From: Methylacidiphilum caldifontis
GTDB lineage: Bacteria > Verrucomicrobiota > Verrucomicrobiia > Methylacidiphilales > Methylacidiphilaceae
Assembly: GCF_017310505.1 (NCBI RefSeq)
Contig: NZ_CP065957.1
Location: 1,674,001 to 1,738,000, forward strand
Length of the DNA stretch: 64,000 bases
Direction: 5' to 3'
Shown here: positions 35,097 to 44,070 of the stretch, piece after piece
Layout of the letters: every line of letters begins with the position of its first letter
Numbering within the stretch: the stretch's first letter is position 1
Program-made: the position numbers and the translations under genes
The notes under the pieces: generated by a model
The model's database searches: none
Seen by the model: only the letters and a program-made list of their open reading frames with translations
Told to the model about the DNA's origin: nothing

Positions 35097-36785
35097 GTGA
35101 AAATCAAAAATATATCTCCTGATCTAAAGATAGCAAGAGAAAGTAACCCCTCTGCCATTGAAGAGATCGCCAACAATTTATCCATTCCTCGGAATGCTCT
35201 AGAACTTTACGGGGCTTTTAAAGCAAAGCTATCTTGGGACTATTTGAAAGAGCTTTTTTCCCAACCAAAGCGGGGGAAACTGATTTTAGTTACCGCTACA
35301 ACCCCTACACCTGCTGGCGAAGGAAAAACGACTACGGCAATAGGCCTTACTGACGGGTTAAACCGTTTAGGACAAAAAGCCATTCTATGTTTGCGTGAAC
35401 CTTCAATGGGACCTGTATTTGGAGTCAAGGGAGCGGCTACAGGTTCAGGGCTTGCTCAACTTATTCCCAGGGAAGATATTAACCTTCATTTTACCGGGGA
35501 TTTTGCGGCCGTTGCTGCTGCTCACAATCTTTTGGCTGCTTTGATCGATAATCATCTTTATCATGGAAATTTTTTGGGGATCGATCCTAGAAGGATTTCA
35601 TGGGGAAGAGTGTTGGATATAAACGATAGGGCACTGCGAAGTATTTTAGTAGGATTAGAGAGTAAGAAGTCTTTCCAGAGATTTTCTTTCTTCGATATTG
35701 TTGCCGCATCTGAACTGATGGCGATTTTATGCCTGTCTCAATCTTATAACGATTTGAGACAAAGATTAGCCAATATCAGTGTTGGGAAGAGGTGGGATAA
35801 CAAGAAAATTACTGCTGAAGATCTAGAAGCTGCGGGCGCTATGTCCGCCCTACTTGTTCATGCTTTTAAGCCTAATCTTGTGCAAACTTTGGAACATAAT
35901 CCCGCTTTTGTGCATGGAGGACCTTTTGGTAATATCGCTCATGGATGCAGTTCAGTGGTTTCTTTGAATACGGCTCTGAGGCTTGGTGATTGGGTGGTTA
36001 CGGAAGCCGGTTTTGGAAGTGATCTAGGGGGAGAAAAATTTGTCAATATTGTATGTAGACAAAGTGGCTTAAAACCTGATTGTGCTGTCATTGTCACAAC
36101 GCTTAGGGCTTTAAAGTTTCATGGAGGAATGGACTTGGAATGTTTAAGCCAAAAAGATGTTGACTCTCTAGAGAAAGGATTCCCCAACCTTTTAAGGCAT
36201 ATTCAGATTGTTGAAGAAACCTTAGGCATTCCAGCCGTGGTTGCCTTAAACCGTTTTTTAACAGATAGCGAAGAGGAGATCAACTGGTTAGAAAAAATGC
36301 TAAGTTCTTTAAAACATCCTTTTGCCATCTGTGATCACTGGGCTCAAGGAGGAAGCGGTGCTGTCGAACTGGCTAAGAGGGTTATGGAGAGAAGCCAGCA
36401 AGCTCAACATGACTTTAATTTTACTTACAGGGATAATGATTCGATAATAGAGAAAATCGAAAAAATCGCTTTTAATATATATAAAGCAGGAAGTATCTCT
36501 TTGCATTCCCATGCACAAGAGGAAATCAATAACATTGAACAGGAAGGACTTGGTCAATTGCCCCTATGTATGGCTAAAACCCAATATTCCTTTTCTGTTG
36601 ACCCTCAGTTAAAAGGGGCACCTCAAGGACACGATCTTTTCGTCAGGGATGTCAGGGTTGCCGCCGGTGCTAAGTATATCCTCGTTTTATGTGGAGAAAT
36701 CTATACGATGCCCGGACTACCGAAGATTCCCGCTTCTGGCTCCATCGATATTGATTCAGATGGCAATATACTCGGAACAATCTGA
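35097..36785 (+). CDS. fhs: Formate-tetrahydrofolate ligase
   Basis: It activates formate with ATP to 10-formyl-tetrahydrofolate, a key step in C1 assimilation or oxidation. The P-loop TPTPAGEGKTTT (70-80), the segment GGGPQVxxx-equivalent GPVFGVKGAATG, and NLHFTGDFAAV are diagnostic; 562 aa is normal. The start is GTG 35097, the first start after an in-frame stop; an ATG two bases upstream is out of frame and runs into TGA. No Shine-Dalgarno is seen near it. Confidence 0.95.
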   Translation: MKIKNISPDLKIARESNPSAIEEIANNLSIPRNALELYGAFKAKLSWDYLKELFSQPKRGKLILVTATTPTPAGEGKTTTAIGLTDGLNRLGQKAILCLREPSMGPVFGVKGAATGSGLAQLIPREDINLHFTGDFAAVAAAHNLLAALIDNHLYHGNFLGIDPRRISWGRVLDINDRALRSILVGLESKKSFQRFSFFDIVAASELMAILCLSQSYNDLRQRLANISVGKRWDNKKITAEDLEAAGAMSALLVHAFKPNLVQTLEHNPAFVHGGPFGNIAHGCSSVVSLNTALRLGDWVVTEAGFGSDLGGEKFVNIVCRQSGLKPDCAVIVTTLRALKFHGGMDLECLSQKDVDSLEKGFPNLLRHIQIVEETLGIPAVVALNRFLTDSEEEINWLEKMLSSLKHPFAICDHWAQGGSGAVELAKRVMERSQQAQHDFNFTYRDNDSIIEKIEKIAFNIYKAGSISLHSHAQEEINNIEQEGLGQLPLCMAKTQYSFSVDPQLKGAPQGHDLFVRDVRVAAGAKYILVLCGEIYTMPGLPKIPASGSIDIDSDGNILGTI

Positions 36786-37154
36786 TCTTTTTAAAGGGGG
36801 TTTTTACAATCAATAATCGATCATAAATCAATAAAAGATAGCCTTGGTTTTCCTTTTGATAAAGACTGTTGCCCCTGAAAATCTTCCAATAATTAGATCC
36901 ATAAAACCGTGGCTAACGTTTCTTCATCGGGGCGATACAAGGCTTATTTTTTTTTATTTTTCATCAAGGCTACTGAATCTCTCTATAGCTTGATCTAAGG
37001 ATCCCGGTGCTCCGCTTTTTTCACAGTAAGATTGATTTGCACATAAAAATTAAAAAAATGATATTTTTAGAAAAGATGAGAAAATCATTTCTTCATAAAA
37101 GTCCTCTATTGAGGATGTTAAATTAATGATTAAAAATTAAAACTATAGCCTGTG
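36786..37154. other. Intergenic region between fhs and a small membrane ORF
   Basis: About 370 bp without a confident gene. It contains a foldable element (36840-36946), a hairpin ATCAAG-G-CTA/TAGCTTGAT (36963-36994), and a minus-strand frame without a start (36954-37049) that looks coding-like. A hairpin TCCTC/GAGGA occurs near 37105. Confidence 0.5.
36840..36946 (+). ncRNA. Foldable RNA candidate ending in a T-tract
   Basis: AGCCTTG (36840-36846) pairs with CAAGGCT (36938-36944). Just inside, TGTTGCCCC (36867-36875) pairs with GGGGCGATA (36929-36937), with two wobble pairs, and TGAA pairs with TTCA. A run of T follows at 36947 onwards. Together they would enclose a 3' end resembling an intrinsic terminator. 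I could not match it to a known riboswitch, 6S, SRP or tmRNA pattern. It may instead be the fhs terminator. Confidence 0.35.
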
Positions 37155-37325
37155 ATGTTCTTAGCTATAAGTTCTGTTTGCTTGGGGGCAGCAACATTTT
37201 CAGCCATAGCTATTGCTGGCCTTGGATTTGCTGTTTGGAGTTACTATAAAAAAAGAAAAAGGCTTGCTTTCCTTGTTTTCTTCTTTTCGGCTCTTTTATC
37301 CCTAATCGCCAATCTGTTTTGTTAA
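37155..37325 (+). CDS. Putative small membrane protein, 56 aa
   Basis: An open frame of 56 codons with two hydrophobic stretches (residues about 2-30 and 38-56) linked by KKRKR, the profile of a two-helix membrane protein. Start ATG is preceded by no evident Shine-Dalgarno. Its stop overlaps that of convergent lepB. Small size makes chance coding possible. Confidence 0.35.
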   Translation: MFLAISSVCLGAATFSAIAIAGLGFAVWSYYKKRKRLAFLVFFFSALLSLIANLFC

Positions 37326-38461
37326 CGGATTATCCCCCATCTTTTGCTAAAAGGCCAGTAAACGATAAACCCGGTGCCTACGATATTTTGCATAGGAACT
37401 GGACCCCAAAATCGGCTATCCAGGCTATCTGGACTGTTGTCTCCCATTGCCCATAGACTGAGGGGAGGAACAGTATAGGTTTCGTTTGGATCAACTAAAT
37501 ATTGTTGGTTGGCTAAAATGACATAGCCTTGATATCCATCTTGTTGCGACTCGATTTTAGCCATCATTGGATTGGGAGGAATGGTCGAACCATTGATGGA
37601 TAAAAAGGGAGGCTTGATCTGGAGGATATCTCCGGAAATGCCTACGCATCTTTTGATGTAATACTGAGAACCTTCAATGCCTTGAAGCCGCAAATTCGAC
37701 TCAATACCTTCTATTCCTGTAGTCTTAAATACAATGACCTCACCTCTTTGAGGGAAACGGAAATGATAAATGAGTTTGTTCACCAAGACTTGATCTCCTG
37801 TTTCTACCACGAAGTTTAGGACATTCTCCTTTGGTTCAAAGGCCATTCCTGGATGAATTCCAAGCTTATACTCCAACAAATGTGGACTTGTCCAAAGAAT
37901 AGCACTTTCTCCACTCTCAAAAATGAGTCTTGAATATTCGAAGAACAGAAATTTTTTCCCTTCAATTTTCTCTAGAATACCTCCCCTTTTCAAAGAAAGG
38001 TTATGGTAGCTTTTCCCAAAAATACATAGCTCTAGGATTCTACGGAGAGGATGTGGAGGTTTTTCATTACTTGCAATGACTTGTATCCCGTAGAGTGTGG
38101 GTTTCATGGAATCTGTGGGTATCTTAAAGGGCTGTAGGAAATAAGCCCTAATGGCAAGGGCAACTACCAATGCTACAAAAAGGACTTCAATATTTTCTTT
38201 AAATCCAGCCCATTTAGATTGGATAAAAACAGATCGGTACAACTTTTCTCCTTCATCGAGAACAACCTCGAGATTTTGTTGACTGCCATTAATAGCCGAT
38301 TCGAGTTTTTGAAGATAATCCAGGACTTTTTTTACCTCAATTTCATCAAGCAGGTCTTTTCGATAATTCAACTTCCTACGAAAATCCTTCAGGAACTGAA
38401 GAGCGATTTTCTTGTGTTTGGCTTTTTTATGATATCTGTTCTTTAGAAATAAAAAATTCAT
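37322..38461 (-). CDS. lepB: Signal peptidase I
   Basis: A membrane serine protease that removes signal peptides. The Ser-Lys dyad is visible: S118 in IPTDSMKPTL and K270 in YYIKRCVG; GDNSPDSLDSRFWGPVP near the C-terminus is box E. A transmembrane helix lies at about 90-109. At 379 aa it is longer than usual owing to an N-terminal coiled-coil-like extension of about 85 residues. Its start overlaps the lepA stop (ATGA), so the two are coupled. Confidence 0.94.
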   Translation of the reverse strand: MNFLFLKNRYHKKAKHKKIALQFLKDFRRKLNYRKDLLDEIEVKKVLDYLQKLESAINGSQQNLEVVLDEGEKLYRSVFIQSKWAGFKENIEVLFVALVVALAIRAYFLQPFKIPTDSMKPTLYGIQVIASNEKPPHPLRRILELCIFGKSYHNLSLKRGGILEKIEGKKFLFFEYSRLIFESGESAILWTSPHLLEYKLGIHPGMAFEPKENVLNFVVETGDQVLVNKLIYHFRFPQRGEVIVFKTTGIEGIESNLRLQGIEGSQYYIKRCVGISGDILQIKPPFLSINGSTIPPNPMMAKIESQQDGYQGYVILANQQYLVDPNETYTVPPLSLWAMGDNSPDSLDSRFWGPVPMQNIVGTGFIVYWPFSKRWGIIR

Positions 38462-40278
38462 GACTGTTTAGTGTCCGTTTTTAGGATTTCCAGAAAGGCA
38501 TCCTGGGGAATATCTACTTTTCCAAATGTCTTCATCCTCTTTTTCCCCTCTTTCTGTTTTTCTAATAGCTTTCTTTTTCTTGTAATATCTCCTCCATAGC
38601 ATTTGGCTGTCACATTTTTGCCAATGGCCCCTATATCTTCTCTAGCCAAAATCTTGCCTCCAACGGCTGCCTGAAGAGCAATTTTGAATAAATGGCGTGG
38701 AATTCTTTCCTTCAATTTGTGGATAATTGACCGACCTCTGGACTCCGCTTTTGAAGAATGAACGATGCAACTCAAAGCCTCGATGGGTTCTCCATTAACC
38801 AGAATATCGAGTTTGACAAGATCGCTTATCCGATATTCATCAGGTGTGTAATCCATCGATCCGTACCCGTGGGTAATAGACTTAAGTTTGTCGTTGAAAT
38901 CCACAAGAATCTCATTCAAAGGGAAATAACAATGCATGATAACCTTGTCATGACCGAGACTTTCGGTTGATTCACAACTGCCCCTCTTTTCTGAAATCAG
39001 TTGCATAACCTCGCCTATATTTTCTGAAGGAACAATAAGATAGCTTTTTACATAGGGTTCTGCAATATGGTCTATGTAGGAGGGATCAGGAAGCTTGGCG
39101 GGATTATCCACTTCGATCGTTTTGCCTGAACGCAAGCTGACTTTATAGATTACGCTGGGATAAGTCGTGATTATATCGACTCCATATTCTCTGCTTAACC
39201 TTTGTTGGACAATTTCCATATGGAGTAGCCCTAGGAAACCGCAGCGGAAACCAGATCCAAGAGCAACCGAACTTTCAGGGCTGATCGTAATAGCGGGATC
39301 ATTTATTTGAAGTTTTTGGATGGCATTTTTGAGTTTTTCGAATTCAGAAGAATTCAAAGGATAAATTCCGCTAAAAACCATCGGCGATATTTCTTGAAAT
39401 CCTGGCAGAGCGGTGGTGGTTCCTCCGGTTTCCCAAGTTAAGGTATCACCGATTTTTATCTCGGCAGTATTCTTGATGTTAGCGATAATATATCCTGAGT
39501 TGCCTTCATACAATGCTTCTTCTGGAACCATTTTCGGGCAAAAAACTCCCACTTCTTTTACTTCATAGGTTTTGTTTGAAGAGAGAAGAAGAATTTTATC
39601 CCCCTTTTTGACTTTCCCAGAAAACATGCGGACATAAAGAATGACCCCTTTGTAGGGATCATAGATGGAGTCGAAAATAAGAGCTCTCAAGATTTGATCA
39701 GGAAATGAAGGTGGAGGAGGAATTTTTTGTATGATGGCTTTAAAGATTTGGTCGATGCCTATACCTTCTTTTGCACTTGTAGCTATGGCCTCATCTGCAG
39801 GGATAGCGAGGCTGTCTTCGAGCTGTTTTTTGACAAGGGTTAAATTGGCTGTAGGAAGATCGATTTTATTGATAACAGGAATGAGAACAAGACGGTGTTT
39901 TTCAGCAAGAAACGCATTGGAAACGGTTTGTGCTTGAATTCCTTGAGTTGCATCGATCACCAAAAGGGCTCCTTCACAGGCCGAAAGGCTTCGTGAAACT
40001 TCGTAAGAAAAATCGACATGTCCTGGGGTATCAATGAGATTAAGCTGGTAATGTTCCTTTTCCTCAGGGAAATAATAGATCATGGTTACGGGATGCGCTT
40101 TAATTGTAATTCCTCTTTCCCTTTCAAGATCCATGGAATCAAGAATTTGTTCTTTCATTTTGTTTTCAGCTACAGTTCCCGTCATCTGCAAAAGCCGGTC
40201 TGAAAGGGTCGTTTTCCCATGATCGACATGGGCGATGATACAGAAATTTCTAATTCTTTCTCTGGGGAATTTTTCCAT
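38458..40278 (-). CDS. lepA: Elongation factor 4 (ribosomal back-translocase)
   Basis: A 606-aa GTPase of translation. G1 is AHVDHGKTTL; G3 is DTPGHVDF; G4 is NKID. The LepA-specific C-terminus (GGDITRKRKLLEKQKEGKKRMK) is present. Downstream lepB is coupled to it, the classic lepA-lepB arrangement. Confidence 0.97.
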   Translation of the reverse strand: MEKFPRERIRNFCIIAHVDHGKTTLSDRLLQMTGTVAENKMKEQILDSMDLERERGITIKAHPVTMIYYFPEEKEHYQLNLIDTPGHVDFSYEVSRSLSACEGALLVIDATQGIQAQTVSNAFLAEKHRLVLIPVINKIDLPTANLTLVKKQLEDSLAIPADEAIATSAKEGIGIDQIFKAIIQKIPPPPSFPDQILRALIFDSIYDPYKGVILYVRMFSGKVKKGDKILLLSSNKTYEVKEVGVFCPKMVPEEALYEGNSGYIIANIKNTAEIKIGDTLTWETGGTTTALPGFQEISPMVFSGIYPLNSSEFEKLKNAIQKLQINDPAITISPESSVALGSGFRCGFLGLLHMEIVQQRLSREYGVDIITTYPSVIYKVSLRSGKTIEVDNPAKLPDPSYIDHIAEPYVKSYLIVPSENIGEVMQLISEKRGSCESTESLGHDKVIMHCYFPLNEILVDFNDKLKSITHGYGSMDYTPDEYRISDLVKLDILVNGEPIEALSCIVHSSKAESRGRSIIHKLKERIPRHLFKIALQAAVGGKILAREDIGAIGKNVTAKCYGGDITRKRKLLEKQKEGKKRMKTFGKVDIPQDAFLEILKTDTKQS

Positions 40279-40339
40279 TTTTAACAGAGGCCAATCTTTT
40301 TACTTTTTGAAATGAAGAAAAGCCAAAAGAAAAAGATTT

Positions 40340-40368
40340 TTTACATAGACATCTTAATCGTTTTTCAA
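40340..40368 (-). promoter_or_regulatory. Possible promoter of lepA-lepB
   Basis: Read on the minus strand, TTGAAA (40363-40368) and TGTAAA (40340-40345) are 17 bp apart, five and four of six matches. Confidence 0.3.
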
Positions 40369-40488
40369 CAAATCTTAGCTTTTCGTCATCAAATGAAAAA
40401 AATAGTATAAATAATAAACTGTAAAATAAGCTAAACAAAGGCTATTTGCTATTTTTCTTCCTTATTTTCTCATGACCTTTTCCCTTTA

Positions 40489-40590
40489 CTAAAAAGTAAT
40501 CGTAATGCTTAAATTAAAGGCAATGACGGAGCCAACAAGAAAAACCGAAACGGGAATCAGAGCAAAAAAGCTGCATTCCATTCTATTCAT
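40489..40590 (-). CDS. Putative single-helix small protein, 33 aa
   Basis: ATG 40590 to TAG 40489 encodes a peptide with a short polar start and one hydrophobic helix (FFALIPVSVFLVGSVIAFNL). It starts 9 nt after the aldo/keto reductase stop, so it could be cotranscribed. No family match and a short length make this speculative. Confidence 0.25.
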   Translation of the reverse strand: MNRMECSFFALIPVSVFLVGSVIAFNLSITITF

Positions 40591-40599
40591 AGCCCAGTC

Positions 40600-41586
40600 T
40601 TAGTTTTCCAAGGGAGCCATGAACTCGGGACCAATGGGGCGAGGAATGGTCTGAGCAAGAATGGTATCTATCTGATCAAGATCTTCCTTATTTAAGTGCC
40701 ATCCGGTAGAGCCTAAAGCTTCTTTAATCTGGGTTGGTCGACGTGCGCCCCAAAGCACAATTGAAACTCCAGGTTGTCCGAGCGCCCAGCCTGCTGCAAA
40801 CTGCGCTAACGATTTTCCATATTTGGCAGCAATGGGTTTGAGTTTTTCAACGGCTTGGAGATAACAACGAAAATTTTCTCCTTGAAATTTGGGATCATAG
40901 TTCCTTAGATCCCCTTCTGGAAATGTTGTATGGGGATGAAATTTCCCCGTGAGCAGTCCACGACAGAGAACTCCATAGGTCAGGGTGGCTATACCCTGCT
41001 GCAGGCAGTAGGGTAGTAGGTCTTTTTCAATCGCTCTTTCAAACAAATTGTAAGGAGGTTGGAGGGTATGAAGTGGTCCTCCCTTCCTAAAGAGTTCTAC
41101 TTGGTTTGGAGAAAAATTACTCACCCCTATAGCACGAATTTTGCCTTCTTCTTTGAGTTTTAGAAGCGCATAAGCTGTTTCTTCAAAAGGCACTTGAGCA
41201 TCGGGCCAGTGTACTTGATAGAGATCTATGACTGGCAAGCCAAGTCTAGATAGACTGGCTTCTATTTCCTGCCTGATCCGAGCCGGTGAAGAATTTCTTC
41301 TTATTTCACCTCGTTCATTCCATTCCAGGCCGAATTTGGTTGCAATCACAAAAGGGAAGGAATTTCCAACAAGTTTGAGGGCTTTGCCTACTATTTCTTC
41401 AGCTCTACCGAATCCATAAATGGGTGCAGTATCAATGAGATTTATTCCCCACTCGATTGCTTTGATTATCGTTTGTATAGCCTCTTTTTCGTCAGCTCCT
41501 CCCCACATCCATCCTCCCATAACCCATGTCCCTAGGCCTATTCGAGAAACTTTTTTATCAATGGGATCTAATTGTATGTATTCCAT
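40600..41586 (-). CDS. Aldo/keto reductase
   Basis: A 328-aa NAD(P)H-dependent reductase with a TIM barrel. The catalytic tetrad is visible: Asp in LIDTAPIYG, Tyr in PIYGFGRAE, Lys in ATKFG, and His in LYQVHWPD. A GLGTWVMGG start and VSNFSPNQ are also typical. It acts on a carbonyl compound; the substrate is unknown. Confidence 0.92.
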   Translation of the reverse strand: MEYIQLDPIDKKVSRIGLGTWVMGGWMWGGADEKEAIQTIIKAIEWGINLIDTAPIYGFGRAEEIVGKALKLVGNSFPFVIATKFGLEWNERGEIRRNSSPARIRQEIEASLSRLGLPVIDLYQVHWPDAQVPFEETAYALLKLKEEGKIRAIGVSNFSPNQVELFRKGGPLHTLQPPYNLFERAIEKDLLPYCLQQGIATLTYGVLCRGLLTGKFHPHTTFPEGDLRNYDPKFQGENFRCYLQAVEKLKPIAAKYGKSLAQFAAGWALGQPGVSIVLWGARRPTQIKEALGSTGWHLNKEDLDQIDTILAQTIPRPIGPEFMAPLEN

Positions 41587-41674
41587 ATTTTTTTTAAATT
41601 GCCTATAACGACTTTATCTTTTAAGTAAAATCTTTTTTGTAAGCTTGTCCAAGGGTTGCAGCCAATACTTGTGG

Positions 41675-42343
41675 TTATCGGGAAAGAGCCTTTGATAATT
41701 CCTTTTTGAGCAGGGTTATTTCATGATCAGATATATTTTTAGGAACAGTAAAAAGCGGGCCGACAAAAATCGTACATTGAGTAAAAGGGAAAGGAATTTG
41801 AAATCTATCCCAGCTTCTGAGTTCTATTTTCTTTTCCAACTGGTAACTTACAGGGATAATAGGGAATCCGGAAAGTCTGCTGAGATGAATGACCCCTTCT
41901 TGGAAAGTGTAACAAGGTCCTCTTGGTCCATCTGGGGTAACCGCTATATCATAGCCTTTTTTCTTTGCCGCTTGTATAGCTGTTTTGAACGCAGAAACTC
42001 CTTTTTTTGAAGAAGATCCGGCTGCAGGAATGAGGTTGAACTCGCCAAGGAGTCGGCTGAGAAATTTCCCATCGTTACTGCTGCTTACAAGAGCAATAAG
42101 TTTTCTTTTTGGAAAATGTTTTCTGTAAAGATAAGGCATGAGCAGTATGCGGTTGTGCCAAAAAGAGAAGATAAGAGGGGTAGATGGGGGTGAGTCGACT
42201 ATGCCTATGGGGTCATGAAGATCGTAAGAAATCGTGCAAGCCCAGCTTCGAATAAAAGCACTTGCCACTGCAGGTGAAAAGCTGCCTCTCATCCATTTTC
42301 TTGTTTCTGTTATCAAAGAAGAGATGGAAGATATCGAAGCCAT
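41675..42343 (-). CDS. Lysophospholipid acyltransferase-like protein (DUF374)
   Basis: A 222-aa protein of the DUF374 family, related to LpxL-type acyltransferases of lipid A. The HxxxxD-type element appears as FWHNRILLMPYLY, followed by SSSNDGKFLSRLL and the TPDGPRGPCY loop. Its role is probably acylation of an outer-membrane lipid. It follows the CorC-type gene (69 bp). Confidence 0.85.
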   Translation of the reverse strand: MASISSISSLITETRKWMRGSFSPAVASAFIRSWACTISYDLHDPIGIVDSPPSTPLIFSFWHNRILLMPYLYRKHFPKRKLIALVSSSNDGKFLSRLLGEFNLIPAAGSSSKKGVSAFKTAIQAAKKKGYDIAVTPDGPRGPCYTFQEGVIHLSRLSGFPIIPVSYQLEKKIELRSWDRFQIPFPFTQCTIFVGPLFTVPKNISDHEITLLKKELSKALSR

Positions 42344-42411
42344 AAAAAAGAACTTAAAAAATATTTTCTTTTAAATTGAAAACCTATTTTTTTTACATTT
42401 TCTATAATCCA

Positions 42412-43767
42412 TCATGGGCTCCCTTCAAAGAAGTTTTCCTCTTCTGTTGGTTTGGGTATCTTAATGAGCTTTACCCTTCTAATTTTTTGTGGGCTGACAT
42501 CTTCAACGACGATTTGGAATCCATCGATTGAGAAGAGTTCGGCTTTTTTGGGTTGTCGTTTTATCTGTTCAAAACACCATTCCGAAACAGTTTGTGTGGT
42601 ATCCGTGGGCAAAGGCCAATTTGTTTCATTAACAAGATCCCTTAGAGGAAGATCCCCATCGACTATGGCATAATCCTTGGACAGTTCGTATATGGGTCCT
42701 TTTTCGATGTCAAATTCATCGCGGATATCACCAACCAGTTCTTCGAGCACATCTTCAAAACTGACCAAGCCGATAACCTTTTCATTTTTGTCCTTTACAA
42801 TAGCTAGGTGCGTCCTTGCTTTGCGAAATTTTTCGAGCATTACAGGCAGGGGTGTAGAGGGGGAGAAGATGAGAGCAGGCCTGATTATGGCAGAAAGCTT
42901 TGTCTGGTCTCCAAGGGCTATGTATTGCCATAAAAGCTCTTGAAGAAGGACCATGCCGACAAGATTGTCAATCGTCTTATCGCATACGGGGAATCGGCTG
43001 TATCCAGACCTTTGAGCGATCTTAAGGTTTTCTTGAATGGATTCGTTAAGCCAGAGGACAACGACTCTTTCCTTAGGGATCATGACTTGTTGAGCGGTTG
43101 TATTTTTCAGCCGTAACGCCTTGATCATAATGCTGTTGATCAGTTCATCGAAGGGATGAGCATGCGGTGAATGCATGATGATCTGCTGGAGTTCTTCCAT
43201 TGAGATTCCTTGACCGAAACGGGTGGGAGACTTGGGAGGTTCAAAACCAAGAAGTCTGAGGGCTAAATTAGCAGAAATATTGAGGAGGGCTATTGCGGGG
43301 TAAAAAAGGAGAAATGTTAAGGAAAGGATTGGACTGGTGAAAAGAATGATTCTTCGAGCATATTGGAGGGCCAGAAATTTAGGGGCAAGTTCTCCAAGGG
43401 CAATGGAAAAAAATGTGATCAAACAGAGAGCAAAAAAATAGGAAAGGGAATTGACGGTCAGTTCATGGGATAAGCCGGTCCTTAAAAGAAGTTCTTTTAT
43501 CCATCCGGCAACAGTAGGTTCTGCTATCCATCCTAACCCCAAGCTTGAAAGAGTAATACCGATTTGCGTAGCGGATAGAAAAAGAGGAGGATTTTGGACA
43601 ATTTTTAAAGCCAGAGGCAGACGCCAATCCTTTGCTTTTAAGAGGGGTTTTAGTTCAGTTATTCTTACTTTTACAATGGCGAATTCGGCAGCAACAAAAA
43701 ACCCATTAGCAAGAATAAGAAGAATAATAAGAACAGGCTTCCAACTTATTTCAAACCAATTGTGCAT
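42412..43767 (-). CDS. CorC/HlyC-type membrane protein with CBS domains
   Basis: A 451-aa protein: four membrane segments of the DUF21 (CNNM) domain, then a CBS pair (MIPKERVVVLWL, SRFPVCDKTIDNLVGMVLLQEL, VIGLVSFEDVLEELVGDIRDEFD) and a C-terminal CorC/HlyC domain. The family is associated with Mg or Co efflux and sometimes labelled hemolysin; hemolytic activity is not implied. Confidence 0.9.
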   Translation of the reverse strand: MHNWFEISWKPVLIILLILANGFFVAAEFAIVKVRITELKPLLKAKDWRLPLALKIVQNPPLFLSATQIGITLSSLGLGWIAEPTVAGWIKELLLRTGLSHELTVNSLSYFFALCLITFFSIALGELAPKFLALQYARRIILFTSPILSLTFLLFYPAIALLNISANLALRLLGFEPPKSPTRFGQGISMEELQQIIMHSPHAHPFDELINSIMIKALRLKNTTAQQVMIPKERVVVLWLNESIQENLKIAQRSGYSRFPVCDKTIDNLVGMVLLQELLWQYIALGDQTKLSAIIRPALIFSPSTPLPVMLEKFRKARTHLAIVKDKNEKVIGLVSFEDVLEELVGDIRDEFDIEKGPIYELSKDYAIVDGDLPLRDLVNETNWPLPTDTTQTVSEWCFEQIKRQPKKAELFSIDGFQIVVEDVSPQKIRRVKLIKIPKPTEEENFFEGSP

Positions 43768-44070
43768 TACCAGAATAAAATTTTAATAAAAACTGGATTA
43801 AGAAGTTCTTTTTAAGAAGAGCAACGAGCAGGAATTCAGTTTTATTGTTCACTTCTATTTTCTATCTAACACAATTTAGGAATAAAAAGGGAGAAAATAA
43901 AAATTCCCATTTGAATGCCTTTTTATTGTTTTCAGAACAACATAAAGATATATTTTTTTTTGATTTGTGACCAAGCTCATATCTAGCGATAATATTTTTT
44001 TATATGCATAGGCGGGATGACCTGAGCATCAAAGATTAAATCCTCTATTCTTCCAAAAGCTTGGTTGAGA
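43768..44070. other. Intergenic region before folC (about 300 bp)
   Basis: AT-rich with no convincing promoter, RNA or repeat. A minus-strand frame crossing into folC (43983-44168) is judged a shadow. Confidence 0.4.

Larger units (their letters stand above)
40279..40599. other. Intergenic region between lepA and aldo/keto reductase
   Basis: About 320 bp, AT-rich. It holds the candidate lepA promoter and a possible 33-aa minus-strand ORF (40489-40590). I see no terminator, tRNA or repeat. Confidence 0.45.

Noticed and set aside
36846-36946. Hammerhead-like GATGA and GAAAC on the minus strand
   Set aside because: The stem between the conserved parts and the cleavage site cannot be formed.
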